Position numbers and translations under genes: made by a program. A DNA stretch of 64,000 nt from Punica granatum (lineage: Eukaryota; Streptophyta; Magnoliopsida; Myrtales; Lythraceae), in the NCBI RefSeq assembly GCF_007655135.1, contig NC_045134.1, forward strand, positions 20,608,568 through 20,672,567, written 5' to 3'. This document shows positions 23,480 to 34,325 of this stretch, piece by piece; positions within the stretch are counted from its first letter, which is position 1, and the number at the start of each line of letters is the position of its first letter. The notes under the pieces are model-generated. The model worked only from the letters and a program-made list of their open reading frames with translations. It was not told where the DNA came from and made no database searches.

Positions 23480-24249
23480 AAGTTAGAATACATATAATAC
23501 TGAAATGATAGATCATATGCTTCTTCAAGAATTGATGTGGGGGTTGACGTCAGTCTTCGACACTCCAAGCTCCGGTTGCCTGTGCAGAAGGGAAGGCCGC
23601 CGGGGAATTTTGAAATTAGCCTTTCATAATATTTTATTTTTATAATTGTTAAAAGTCCACCTAAATATTTTTCACTTATGTAATGTTTTCTTTTCACAGT
23701 ATGAATGTTGGTATCCGGATGTCCAATTAAGTCATAACTAATTCAGTGGAGCTGAGTCAGCCTACTACAGGATAAAAGTACAATGATCCCGAATTTAGTG
23801 GGTGGCTCAAAACCAAGTCAGTTTTATGTCTCACGAAAAGCACAATGATTCCAAATCTGTAATCCCGAGTTTCCATGGTAATAAAATGCATTTTGGATGT
23901 GGAATTTGTTGAGTGACGTATGGCCAAAGATGGCCCATGGTATTGATTGGACTATTTGCTCGGGGAAGCTTGCCAAGTTCTCGTTGTATAATTTGGTCTT
24001 CGACAATGGACTTATCGGCTTTGCTAGTGGACCTGTTCCTTCGGAATGGAGAGAAGCTTCTGTCAATGCATTTGCAGCTCGCCATCAAGCCTGGAACTAG
24101 GAGTATATTGGAATCTACTGCCATCACAAGTAGAGGGAGGACCAGGTCAGGTATTTTGGAGCCTGTCATCGAATGGAAAATTCTTGTTTTTTTTTTTTGG
24201 TGAATACGTTTATTGTCCAATTTTAGCATATATCCTACCTTGTTACTTG
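23480..24249. other. Conserved segment of unknown nature before the solo LTR
   Basis: From about 23500 to 24249 the two GLP blocks stay very similar (62310-63112), and the composition becomes more gene-like than the surrounding AT-rich DNA. Several overlapping frames are open, on + (23897-24100, 23913-24203) and on - (23831-24229). None matches a family I know. The second copy has about 34 extra bases in the part corresponding to about 24130, which breaks frame agreement between copies. It may be a decayed gene or a non-coding transcript. Confidence 0.35.
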
Positions 24250-27200
24250 TGTAGATACCTAATTTTGGTCCAGGCCCGAGCTCAAACAGAAAAAGGAGCC
24301 CCGGACCTATTATAAGTCGAAGAACGTAACTAAAAAGAAAAAGATGCTAAGGGATAACTCGAGAGGACGGCTTTCAAGACAGATCGAATAAGTCCTTGAG
24401 TTTTCTCCTTACCCGTTTCAGATATTCGGTGCCGTTTTCAAAAATAATACAGTTGTCGGTGGCATTTTTCTGGGGCCCTCATCGAGAAAATCAATTTTTA
24501 AAAAGGCGTGTGATCCTCGATATTTTTTTTGAAACCCGACTATCCGTATTTTTATTTCAACTGATAAAAATAAAAAACGCCTTTGATTTCCGCATTATAT
24601 ATAATAAAGGAAAGGGTTCGAGACCAAGGAATCGATACACTCGTCTAGTTATTCATCACGGGGTATTTTCGGAAAAGGAATTTTCTCAAATTTCTTGTTA
24701 TTTTTCCACCGCAATGGCGTAAAAGGACGATTAATTAGTCATGGTCCAAAAATATTTTTGGCCAAAATTTAAGATTAAAATATTTTTCGGGGTTTATAAA
24801 ATATTTTCTGGTCAAAATGTACTGAAAATATGACCTTGAAACGAATTTTTCAATAGAATTTTCAAGACAAAAATATTTTTGGACTAAATATATTTCTCAG
24901 GGATTTTATAAAATGTTTTGGACCAAATTATACCGGAAAATACACCCAAAATGGACCGAAACTGATTTATTAACCCATCGGAGGCAAAATTGTAATATCA
25001 CGGTGGCCGGGGGCCGGTTGCCGGATATCCCGCCAGGAATCCAGCCGGCGAAAGGTGCTGACGAGACAGGTCCGCCGCGCGACGTCAGCGACGCCCATCT
25101 TTTCCCGCCTCACGCCACCGCCCCTGAACATTTGCCTCCTTTACAGAGAGACCCTTCCACCCTGCCTCTTCATTTCAAATGCGCTGCTTTTCACCCCTGT
25201 AAGTTCTCCTTCTTCCCAGTGACGCCCACTGGGCTGCGCCTGCTTTCCAGAAATGTTATCCCGCCGCCAGAACGTTTTAAATTGTCACAAAAACCTCCTC
25301 TAGCCCTCTTTCTCTATAAATTGAGGGCCACCTCCAATTGAAGACAACTTTTGGCAACTTCATGAGTTGAGCTCTTGCCAAGAGACCCCATATGCCAATT
25401 TAGCCCGTAGTTTTCCTGATTTAGTAAGGAGAGAACCCGAGGAGTGTCGTGACGTTCGTTCCCGAGCCTCGTGCTTCCTGAAAACAGCAAAATGAAATGT
25501 AGAACCCCACTTGGAGTGGGCTGGTCATTTCTTCCTTATTCTTTCATTTCCCGCACTCATATGTACATATATACTTAAATACCGCATTTTACATTATCAG
25601 TTTTACATTTGGAGTTAAATTCCTACACTTTTTTTCTTCTTTTTTACATTTCTTCTCGGTTTTCCACTCCCGTTGAGACCCTCGATATTGACATTCGGTA
25701 AAGGAGAGGGGTCGGAATGTCTCGAGATTTTTATTTTGTTAATTGCGCACTCTTACATTCATGCTTATATGCAGTATATATTTGCATATATATGTTATAT
25801 GTATAATGATGTATATGCTTCTCCCACATCCTCGAGCGGACCTCTCGATGTTGGAATCCTGACAAATGAATGGAAGTCGGGATGTTTTTACGTTATTAAC
25901 GTGCCTATTTATATATATATATATATATATACAATATGCTTATATATACACCATATTTATATTTACGCCGTTATAATACCCATTTTATGTTTGATTTTTT
26001 TATCACGTTCATTAAGCCCGATCTAAGATAAAATCGGAGTAGAGGCATAATTAAGGAACTTAATCTTGATGGACATTGGGTTCCTTTTTTTTTTTTTCCT
26101 TTACTAAGTCTCGGTCACCAGTTGGTCTTTGCACATGAATTTGTGTGAATGTAAATCTCGGGTCATCATTAGGAAACAGAAGTCAAAATGGAATCCATTG
26201 TCATTTGGAAATTGAATTGCAAAAATGGTTTAATCTATTTAGGATCACGACAGGGTGATTAAAACAGATCAAGCATGCTCACTTAGACTTAAGGATGGTA
26301 AATTGATGATAGGAACCACGTGATAGGTCACGGCCATGTCTGGATTAGACTCACAACTCAATTAATTTTGTTTCCACTAGACTCAAATTTGATTGCGACA
26401 AGCATGATTGTTCACGGCAATGTAGGGTTAGAGGTTTGGTTTGCTAATTTTGTTTATTAGGATTCCAATTGAGTCATTTTTGTTAATTAAATAAAGATTT
26501 GTGTTGAATTGAGTTTGTAGAAGCCTCGGTCATTAGGAATAATTGCTTGAAATTGAGGAAATTGATTTCAAATTGGAATCGGAATGAAATTGCCAAGTTT
26601 GTGCATATGTGTGGGTATGGCCGAGACATCTTCTTGACGTCTAACGGTCATATTGCGGTTCAATTAATCAATTGGAAGTCCAATTCGGATAATTACGTAC
26701 ACATGACTCTAAATTCACAGGAAAATCGAGGATAATCACGCACTTGAAAATTGAAGAGTCTAGGATGAGTCTGGAAGATCTTTGCGATCTTGAGGGTAGG
26801 ATCATTAAGATCGGGAAAATAATCGAATAAAGTCCTATTTGGTGAAAAAGGGATTTAATAAAGAAAATGGACGAATTTCATGTGAATAATGAATTATTCG
26901 CCTACCGAAAAAAAAATGAATTAATGGACCTAAAAAGGGAAAGTCACTTTAATTCGGCTTAATTCACGGTTTAAGGAAATTCTCTCGTCAAATGAGTCAT
27001 AGGATTAATTTTGAAGGTCTCTTGATCTTGAGGGATTAGGGATTTTTATAAATTTGGGAAAAATTGGTCAACCATGTAAATAAGGATTTTCAATAAAATT
27101 AGAATAAATTGGAGGAGATGGAATTGTAAATAAAATTGGTAGACTTAGGAAATTGAACATAGATTTTTTAGGGTTGGGGTCTTAGACCCATTTTCTTATT

Positions 27201-27723
27201 TTCGAGCTCTAGGCTCACTTTGTAAGTCTACTTGGCCCGATCGACCTACGTGATGAATGACATGAATAAATGTAAGTAAGTATCCTGAATGTATGGATAC
27301 ACGTGCTATGTACATATTGTTTATAAACCAAAACACACACGAATAAAGGCTCAAACTCGCAAAAACTTAAAATTTGTAAAAGATTTAAAGCTCGATAATG
27401 ACTCTCAACCAGGAACATGTGGAAACAATTGGACTTAGAGTAAAATAGACGAGTTGGGAAATTAAACCAGTGGATGACTACCAACTTGGGTGTACGGGTT
27501 TTACCTACACGTAATAGGGCCCCCGAACTTAAATCACTAGTTCAAGACCGACAAATAAATCTCTAGGTTGTTAGTATCTTGACCACTTAGTAATTTAAAA
27601 TAGGTGGCTTACAGGCCAATAAAAACGGTTAAGTGACGACTCTAAACTCCGGGTCCCAAGCTCACAATCAAATCTAACCTAATCATCATAAGTCGGTCGG
27701 GAATTAGAAACTCCATGCCGACA
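24250..27723 (+). mobile_element. Solo LTR (3474 bp)
   Basis: It begins TGTAGATACCTAATTTTGG and ends CTCCATGCCGACA. Perfect 5 bp target duplications ACTTG flank it (24245-24249 and 27724-27728). The opening resembles the TGTCAGCACCTAATTTCGG start of the 15.2 kb element's LTRs, which points to the same broad gypsy group. A GC-rich promoter-like block lies at 25060-25330, with CTATAAA at 25314. No internal region follows. The same insertion, at the same target site, opens at 63113 in block 2. Positions 24520-25060 are absent from that copy and include sequence shared with repeat R1. Confidence 0.85.
25314..25320 (+). promoter_or_regulatory. LTR TATA box
   Basis: CTATAAATTGAGGGCC follows a GC-rich region and precedes a GAAGACAACTT stretch, the usual layout of an LTR U3/R boundary. 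It is repeated at about 63650 in the second copy. Promoter use is inference. Confidence 0.45.
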
Positions 27724-27929
27724 ACTTGAATGATGAATCATTGGCCAATCAGAGCAATAATCACATGTCTCTTGCTTTCCTTCAGGATTAATACAAATAA
27801 CAAGGCTGAAATGATACAACTATACCAAGAATCACTATACTTCCCTCATTTTCATAATTATGCTTATATTTATTCGACTTTCTGAATGCGAAAGAAATGA
27901 TCGATATTATAGAATGAATATCTTAGCCT

Positions 27930-28413
27930 CGGTTGACTTTTAAAGGGCTGCCAGTGATGTTAAATTTACTGCAACTTGTGCCTACGCTCAACAAGGTACC
28001 ACCGAACCCGACCCTCGACTTTGCTAGGTCGAAGTGTGCACCAATTTATGCTGGAACTGGTATGCTCCAATCATTATAGATGTCCTCGGGTTTGCTCCTC
28101 CATTAATAAATCCGAGACACAATGTGTCGTCGTTTAATTGAACCAGCGAGTTCAACCTTAGTATGGAGAAAACAGGTTGCTTGTTTTGCCATGTCAAGTA
28201 AATGTATGGCGCTTCAGGTCCAAAGCTCGTCCTTTCTACGTTCTTTGAGCTGAAGCACATGCCGAATGGCTTCACAGACTTGACCCTCCTGACGTTTGCA
28301 GCTGCCAATCCGGAGATGAATTCCTTTGTGACTACTCTGAAGATGGAAGTTTCGAGGGCGATATAGCAATTGACGATGCTGATCTTGGTCCTGCCCTTCC
28401 AATACAGTGTCAT
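27930..28413 (-). pseudogene. Basic 7S globulin/EDGP-like (TAXi_C) pseudogene
   Basis: On the minus strand an open stretch reads TKISIVNCYIALETSIFRVV, then VKPFGMCFSSKNVERTSFGP, YIYLTWQNKQPVFSIL and DDTLCLGFINGGANPRTS, the ordered motifs of the TAXi_C domain of plant aspartyl-protease-like inhibitor and wall-receptor proteins (EDGP, basic 7S globulin). After about 28040 the match continues in another frame (FDLAKSRVGFGGTLL, then TSCSKFNIT), so there is a frameshift near the C-terminus. The N-terminal TAXi_N half, signal peptide and start are missing. The 5' boundary at about 28413 is the same one seen in the A and B scraps, and the flanking sequence is shared with them. It is a dead 3' gene end. 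Confidence 0.8.
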
Positions 28414-28565
28414 ATATAGTTAGCTAAATTCTTGTCTAAAAAATTTAAGAGGATTATAGTTTATATTGAAATCAAAACAAACTTGAATGTTCAAAGCTTT
28501 TATTTAAACTGGTTCGTTTGGATTTATCAAAAGAAAAAAAGAAACTGGTCCGTTTGGTACTTTTC
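28414..28565. repeat. Tail shared with copies A and B
   Basis: The stretch with AGCTAAATTCTTGTCTAAAA and TTTAAACTGGTTCGTTTGG matches 2485-2668 and 14868-15055. It always lies beside the TAXi scrap, so scrap and tail move as one repeat. Confidence 0.75.
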
Positions 28566-29342
28566 TAAATAATATTTTGTAATATCCTCATCTCAAGATA
28601 TTTCAATTTTATTTTCTTATATTACCATATGCTCATAAAAGTAGCAGCTTGTCATGATTGATTTTAATCTAATATGTGTGATCAACTCATCTTTGCAATA
28701 GAAATTATAGTAAAATCAAATTAAATATTTATTAGTTATACTAGTTTAAATTTTATAATTATTATTATTATTATTTTGGAATAATGATATATTTTATTAG
28801 GGATATTAATTGCTTAAGTAGTCAGTAGATAGATTTTCTTTGTTATTATTTTTCAACTTGATAAACACAAGAAATAGAGTACTTACTTGACAGACAGATG
28901 TAAAGTTCTCCAAGTCCATAGAAGTTATTATAAATTACCTGATTAATATATCATAACTAATCAACGTCATTTCTCTCATTATAATTCATATTATCTTTTC
29001 AATTGTAAGGAGGCTCATTGTCTAGCATAGGAACAAAGGAAGGGAAGTAAAAGAACATCGAAAATCTTTACTGTGAAGAATCAAATGTGAAATCTCTTAG
29101 TTCTAATGGGGACAGACATACAGCTCCCTTCTGAATTCAATTTATTTAGTTAGTATTTGATTTTGTGATTTGATTTTTTTTTCATAACAACAAGAGAAGA
29201 AATGAACCTAGTAAAGTTAAAAATCAATAGAATGGAAGTGCACGAGAAGCCCCTAGCCAAAATTGATACTTGAAACCTCTTATTTACATTAATGAAATAT
29301 CCTATACTATAAACCATTATTAATTTTGGATTTATCACTCAG
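28566..29342. other. AT-rich spacer
   Basis: No gene or element is recognised. ATT microsatellite-like sequence at 28756-28773. Confidence 0.6.
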
Positions 29343-29545
29343 AAAATCACAATCTTTATACTTTTTCCTAAATATAACACGATTTTAGAAAATAGCACAG
29401 AAATGCATGACATTTGCATTTTTTCTTAAATATAACATGACATTTTAAGAGTAACACAGAAAAGCACGATCTTTATACTTTTTCCTAAAGATAGTACGAC
29501 ATTTTAAAAAATAACACAGAAATGTATGACCTTCATGCACGATCT
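29343..29545. repeat. Tandem repeat, unit about 61 bp
   Basis: About three imperfect units carry CACGATCTTTATACTTTTTCC, then ATATAACACGA, then TTTTAGAAAATA and ACACAGAAATG. Similar shorter pieces recur at 29700-29780 and 30110-30180, on either side of the MITE, so the array may once have been longer and the MITE landed in its edge. Confidence 0.65.
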
Positions 29546-29790
29546 TCTTTTTTTTTATCGGTGTGAACCTGGTATATGAAAGCCCAATTGACTTTCGACT
29601 AATCCAATCAAGCAAAGTCGATCCTCTAAGTGGCAAGCACGATATTCTTTTTTAACATGCTAGAATCGCAACTAAATCTAAAGGACGAATTTTTTCTATA
29701 ATATTTTTTGAAGGTTGTGCTAATTTAGGAAAATTGCAAAGGTAGTGTCTTTTGTACTACTTTTCAAAGGTCGTATTATATTTAAAAAAT

Positions 29791-30100
29791 GGATTTTTAC
29801 CTAAAATGGCCTATGGTTTACCCATTTTTGTCAAATCTATCACATGGTTTACATTTTGCATCAAATCTATCCCGACGTTATCTTTTCTGTCAGCTAACGG
29901 CCGTGCTAACGTGGCACGTGGAGGGATAGTGGGCCACACTTGCCACGCGGGGGCCATGTCAGCACGGCCGCTAGATGTTGACGGAAAAGATAACGCATAT
30001 TTGATGCAAAAAGTAAACTATGGGATAGATTTGACAAAACAAAATATATGATAGATTTGACAAAACGGGTAAACCATTGGTCATTTTAGGTAAATTTTCC
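29791..30100. mobile_element. MULE-type foldback MITE
   Basis: The 310 bp element begins GGATTTTTACCTAAAATGGCC and ends with the inverse, GGTCATTTTAGGTAAATTTTCC. The two arms stay complementary for well over 100 bp, including GGTTTACCC, TTTGTCAAATCTAT and CGGCCGTGCT. Perfect 10 bp duplications TTTAAAAAAT flank it (29781-29790, 30101-30110). Long inverted arms with a 9-10 bp duplication are typical of Mutator-like MITEs. No ORF of its own. Confidence 0.9.
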
Positions 30101-30499
30101 TTTAAAAAATGCAAAAGTCGTGCATTTTTATACTATTTTCTAAAGATTGTAGCATATTTAGAAAAAATTTCAAATGTCATATTTTTCTAGATGATTAACC
30201 CTTTAATTTTTAAAGTTTTTGGAAAAACTAATCAAATCTCTATTGCTTGTGATAAACAATGACGTGTAACCCATCCAGAAAAGTTTCACAAATTAGACTT
30301 TCCTTCGACAAATTAATGTACTTTTCTTACATTTCTATAATGAACATTGTTGAATATGGGAGATTATTCAAGACGGTTTACGAAAAACCCCAATACACTT
30401 GGCGCCAAAGACTTGTTGTATTGTAGACTATTTTTTTCTTCAAGCCCCATGATAATTAGTCAAGAGACTTGGCAAGAGAAAGGGAGACAATGCAAGCAT

Positions 30500-30883
30500 A
30501 TGTTTGATAAATGCAATTCCTTCCTCTTAGGACTGCTTGTATTATCTCGGGTGCTGTTAAGGGAAGCAACGACCACAGCAATGCCGGACCACGACACTGC
30601 AACAAGCTTGATATCAATGATCAAGGTCAAATCTTTAATGAGCTGCCTACTGGTGAGAGCGTCAACATCCACGGCAAATCGGCAGATGGTGATCTAGGGA
30701 ACCACGTGGTCGGGCCGGGACAGAAATTTTGGTTTGAATTTAGGGTTGATTTTCTGGGGCACCACGTTGTTCTTTTGCAGGGCGTCATGGCAGGAAGGGC
30801 AAGTCGATTTCGACATTTTCAGGGTGAAGAAGGACCTTGTCTTTCGTATATGTGATACATCTTGCAGGTGGGAATTAATTTGA
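30500..30883 (+). pseudogene. Plant self-incompatibility S1-like (SPH) pseudogene
   Basis: The small secreted SPH family is recognised in three consecutive frames: a start with hydrophobic leader (MFDKCNSFLLGLLVLSRVLL), then IFNELPTGESVNIHGKSADG and DLGNHVVGPGQKFWFEF, then WGTTLFFCRASWQ, FDIFRVKKD and a TGA stop at 30881. A one-base loss near 30630 and a one-base gain near 30752 explain the frame changes. The family's conserved Cys after the first His is Gly here (GGC, 30673-30675). Total length, about 128 codons, is normal and there is no intron, as usual for SPH genes. Family members are secreted signalling proteins in reproductive tissue (for example poppy S-protein). The gene is dead unless the frameshifts are sequencing errors. 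Confidence 0.75.
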
Positions 30884-31500
30884 CTATTGTACTTCGCAAT
30901 TAGGTCACGAACCAGGCGGAAACCCACCTCCAACGCACAAGCCTTCCGAGTCCAAGGCTGATCGAAGGCCTGAAATGACCACCCCAAATCTCAACAGAAC
31001 TAAAGGAAGCAAACCTAATATTATGCATAAAACCCCTCACCTGATTGCCGTCCGCTGCCCTCACCTACTGACTGCTCGAGCCAGTTCCCGGGTTGTCTCT
31101 GGAAGCTCCATTAGTTTTTAAGCTTCCACCCGCCCACTAGAGGATGGACCCGTAATTAATCAAATTGAAACCCTTTGATCGATTCAACAACTCGTGATAG
31201 TCTGTTTAGAAAATTGTCTATATAGTAACTTTCTTTGTTGTTGTTGTTAAGGAATAATCTATATTTGCCTACGATTCTTTTTCTTTTTTCATAAACTGGG
31301 AACTGATTCAATTAAAAGGGCAGATTGGATTTAACCAATTCCGTTCTATGATTAATTTCCTCTGTTGTTGTTCTAATTAATATAATTGTCCCCTTTTACC
31401 TTCAAGTTAAAATAATATGCATCATACAACTTAAGGAATAATCTGTATGATTCTTTCTTAATACTCTTCTCCATCTTTTAGTGATTCTTTCTTTCCCACT
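30884..31500. other. Spacer without a recognised gene
   Basis: Ordinary intergenic sequence between the SPH pseudogene and the Harbinger remnant; nothing recognised. Confidence 0.6.
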
Positions 31501-31506
31501 GCTGCA

Positions 31507-31929
31507 ATGGGCTCGGCATCCGGAAGTGCTAATGCGGAGTCTGATCAATCTTCACAGACGAATTCTCCTTCACCATTCAGTCAACTTTCGAGCGATGGCC
31601 TCGAGAACAACGACCTTGACGTTGAAGAAGTTACAACTCCAACAAAAGGTAGCCACATTGCTGTAAAGTGGCAATGGGAAGAAGATGAACCACTACTCTG
31701 TGGGTGGCTAAATGTCGGACAAGATCCTGTGGTCGAGGATAATCAACCCATTGCTACATTCTGGGAGAGGATCTACTAGTATTGCCTCGATGTCGACCCT
31801 GAATGCTTCTCCAAGAAGAATGCTAACTCATTGAAGCAACTCTTCTTCAAGATTCGCACAGCCGTGTCGGTCTTCTGCGGATTCTACGAGCATGCTAAAC
31901 GTCATCAAGGAAGCGGAACAAGCCGCTGA
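31507..31929 (+). pseudogene. PIF/Harbinger ORF1 (Myb-like) remnant
   Basis: After a Ser-rich leader the frame reads WQWEEDEPLLCGWLNVGQDP, then ATFWERIY, a TAG stop (31777-31779), and in the same frame YCLDVDPECF, SLKQLFFKI and FCGFYEHAKRHQGSG. This is the trihelix/Myb-like DNA-binding protein of plant PIF/Harbinger elements, often mis-annotated as glutathione S-transferase T3-like. In active elements it helps the transposase into the nucleus and onto the ends. Here the internal stop and a second stop at 31927 cut it short. A short tandem run of CCGCTGAAAAGTA-type units follows (31923-31996). Its partner transposase lies just downstream. Confidence 0.75.
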
Positions 31930-32097
31930 AAAGTAACTATTGGAAAGTAACCGCTGAAAAGTAGTCGTTGAAAAAAAGCCGATGAAAAGTAGCCGTTTGA
32001 ATCCTCTCTATAAAATGATTTCACTCTCATATGCACTCATCCACATCCTCTCGTCTCCAATTCACATCCTCTCATCTCTAATTCACTTCCTTCGAAT

Positions 32098-32424
32098 ATG
32101 GCTGGAAATTCTAATGATCCCAACAACATCTCCATGGATCCATTGGAATGGATGGAAGACTAGTTGAAACTTGATACGGATGAGCGCTACTTTGACCTCA
32201 TTCAAAAGATGCATCAGGCTGTTTCTGGTGAAAGCTCTTCCTCCATACCAAAAAAGAAGACAATACATAGGGATTGTGAAGCAGGACATAAGCAGCTAAT
32301 GCATGACTACTTTGTTGATGAGTTGGTGTATTCTGCTGAGACATTCTAACGACGGTTTAGAATGAGGAAGCACTTGTTCTTTCCAATTGTCGAGGGCCTC
32401 TCAATTGTTGACAAAAATCATTAG
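32098..32424 (+). pseudogene. PIF/Harbinger transposase N-terminal remnant
   Basis: From the ATG at 32098 one frame reads DLIQKMHQAVSGESSSS, then HRDCEAGHKQLMHDYFVDEL and, after a TAA, RRFRMRKHLFFPIVEGLS. The motif RDxEAGHxxLxxDYF...FRRRFRMRKHLF is the standard start of plant Harbinger nucleases. In-frame stops occur at 32161 (TAG) and 32347 (TAA). Beyond 32424 the DDE nuclease domain is missing, so the element is dead. I could not find terminal inverted repeats with a TTA/TAA duplication. Confidence 0.8.
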
Positions 32425-33492
32425 TGGCGACTTCAAACTGTTCCCAAACATCTTGACCAAGTTAGCCCCACGTCAGTCCGGGCAAATGAATAGCACAATT
32501 TACAATGAATATGTGCAACAATTTGAAAATAATTTTAGAAAACTCAACTGATTTATTTTGTATTTTATAATCTGCCCTTAAAGCATAGTTTTAGGGAAAA
32601 AGTTGGGGTTTATGATGCAGGCTGTTAATTGCTGTTGGGAAAACAAGAGTAAATTAAGTACTATTTTTATTAACTAACTTTATAAAAAAGATATTAGTTT
32701 CTTCTTTCCCCCTTGACGTTATATATGTGTCTTTGCCTTGTCCTTTGGAAAAAGAAATTTACTAACTAACTAGGAAGCAAATCCGCGCTTCACAATAGAG
32801 AAATATATTGATGTTATAAATATGATTATTATTTAGTAATTTTCATTTATATTTTATCTTTTGCAATGCCATTGAATTTTTCATATTGTTGGCTCTGATT
32901 AAATTGGTTTATGTATGTCTTATTATTTATTAGTTTGATTACTCATTATCTTGTATAATGGACATATTTTGGTGGCGTAGACATAACAAAACATTCGCTG
33001 GTTGGCACTATATATGTATAATATAGTCAAATTTATTCATTTATAACTCAAACTCAAATTTTAACATGCTTATAGAACTTCCGATCTAATTATCCATTAG
33101 TCAATGTTTTGAATACCCACATGATATTAGAAGTACTTTTTACAATTACAAGAGAAAAATTAAAGTTTGTTTCTTTGTGCACCCTTTGATTAGCCATCAA
33201 TAATATTACTAGTACATGTATTAATTTATATAAATCCAATTTTCTAGTTATGATAATATTCGTGGAAATTATAAATTATAAATTTACAATAATTTTTTAT
33301 ATGTTAATATCATAAAATGATCATCACGTCCCAAATCACACATTAATTGTGCAAATGGGAGATATTATATTTACATTTAAGGGCCAATAACCTCAATCAA
33401 TTATTAATATTATTGTTGTTGTTATTATTGTTATTACTATTATTATATAATAATTAATTTATCAAATACAACTAATTAATGTTTGTAGTATG
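32425..33492. other. AT-rich spacer
   Basis: No gene recognised. It includes an irregular ATT/TTG trinucleotide stretch at 33400-33460. Confidence 0.6.
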
Positions 33493-34325
33493 TGTGTGCA
33501 TCCGAATTTCGTCTCGTTGAGGCCCGCATACGTGCGCTCGATCGCATGGCTTGGAAGTATTCACCTTCTCATGGAGACGCGTGACGGACACGCATGAAAA
33601 TGAGTCACCACTACCTGTTTATGATCTGGAAGTCAAGGGCCAGTGAGTTGCCCGGGTCTAGGGATAATGGATACACCTAGTTTTCTAAGGCATATGGTCT
33701 TGCGGAACCAGGGGTTCCGAATTCGAGGGTCCTGTTGTGTGTAGGTCTATATCCCGCACTCCCTACCGATCCTCTAGTTTGTCTAAGGTTTGTCATTTTT
33801 AGTTTATTTACCGCGTTAATTAGGTTTTTCTCATCTCGCTCGTTTTGACACCGTAAATTCATAGAAATGATCAATTCGGCTTTTAGGGATCAAAAGAGGA
33901 GTGGATCCTTAGGTCAGGGAATCGATCCACCGTCCTTGCACCTCGACTAGCCGGGCTACGATGGTCTGTTCACTACGTGGACCAGGTCCGTGACTCGTGT
34001 GGTCCCGCTCGTCTCGGGGATATTCAACCGACGCGATTGATTCCGACTCTCAGACTTCAAGCTTGCCAACCGAAATCATAACATAAATAAATGTATAAAT
34101 AAATACCTCACACTATACTCTCAATTAATAAATACAAATTACAACAAATGGATCCTCATCGACTCACATTCAGTAATATTCCAATCGCGCTCATCGTTAG
34201 TTCTTAAAAGACCGAAATCAAAATTAATGTAACGCGGGCTCATAGGAGCTGAGGATCGGGTCCGACCAAAAAAGCGTATCCCAAGAGGGCCAAAGAATCC
34301 TCAAGATAGATGTGGGACTAGTCTA
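33493..34325 (-). mobile_element. Truncated LTR fragment, minus strand
   Basis: Read on the minus strand this is the end part of an LTR of the same family as 39943-42968. The plus-strand start TGTGTGCATCCGAATTTCGTC is the reverse complement of that LTR's end, and the order of motifs (GGAGACGCGTGACGGAC, GAGTCACCACT, GGGATAATGGATAC, CATATGGTCTTGCGGAACC, GGTCGAATATCC-type) follows it backwards. No primer-binding site lies beyond the LTR end, so it abuts flanking DNA. Its 5' part is missing where it joins the copia remnant at about 34325. Confidence 0.65.

Noticed and set aside
23831..24229. 132-codon minus-strand ORF beside GLP1
   Set aside because: It is not clearly better than the + strand frames at the same place and resembles nothing known to me. 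I list the segment as unknown and do not call a gene.
25673..26026. 117-codon ORF inside the solo LTR
   Set aside because: It is made largely of TATATA repeats, coding for runs of Ile and Tyr, and lies within LTR sequence.
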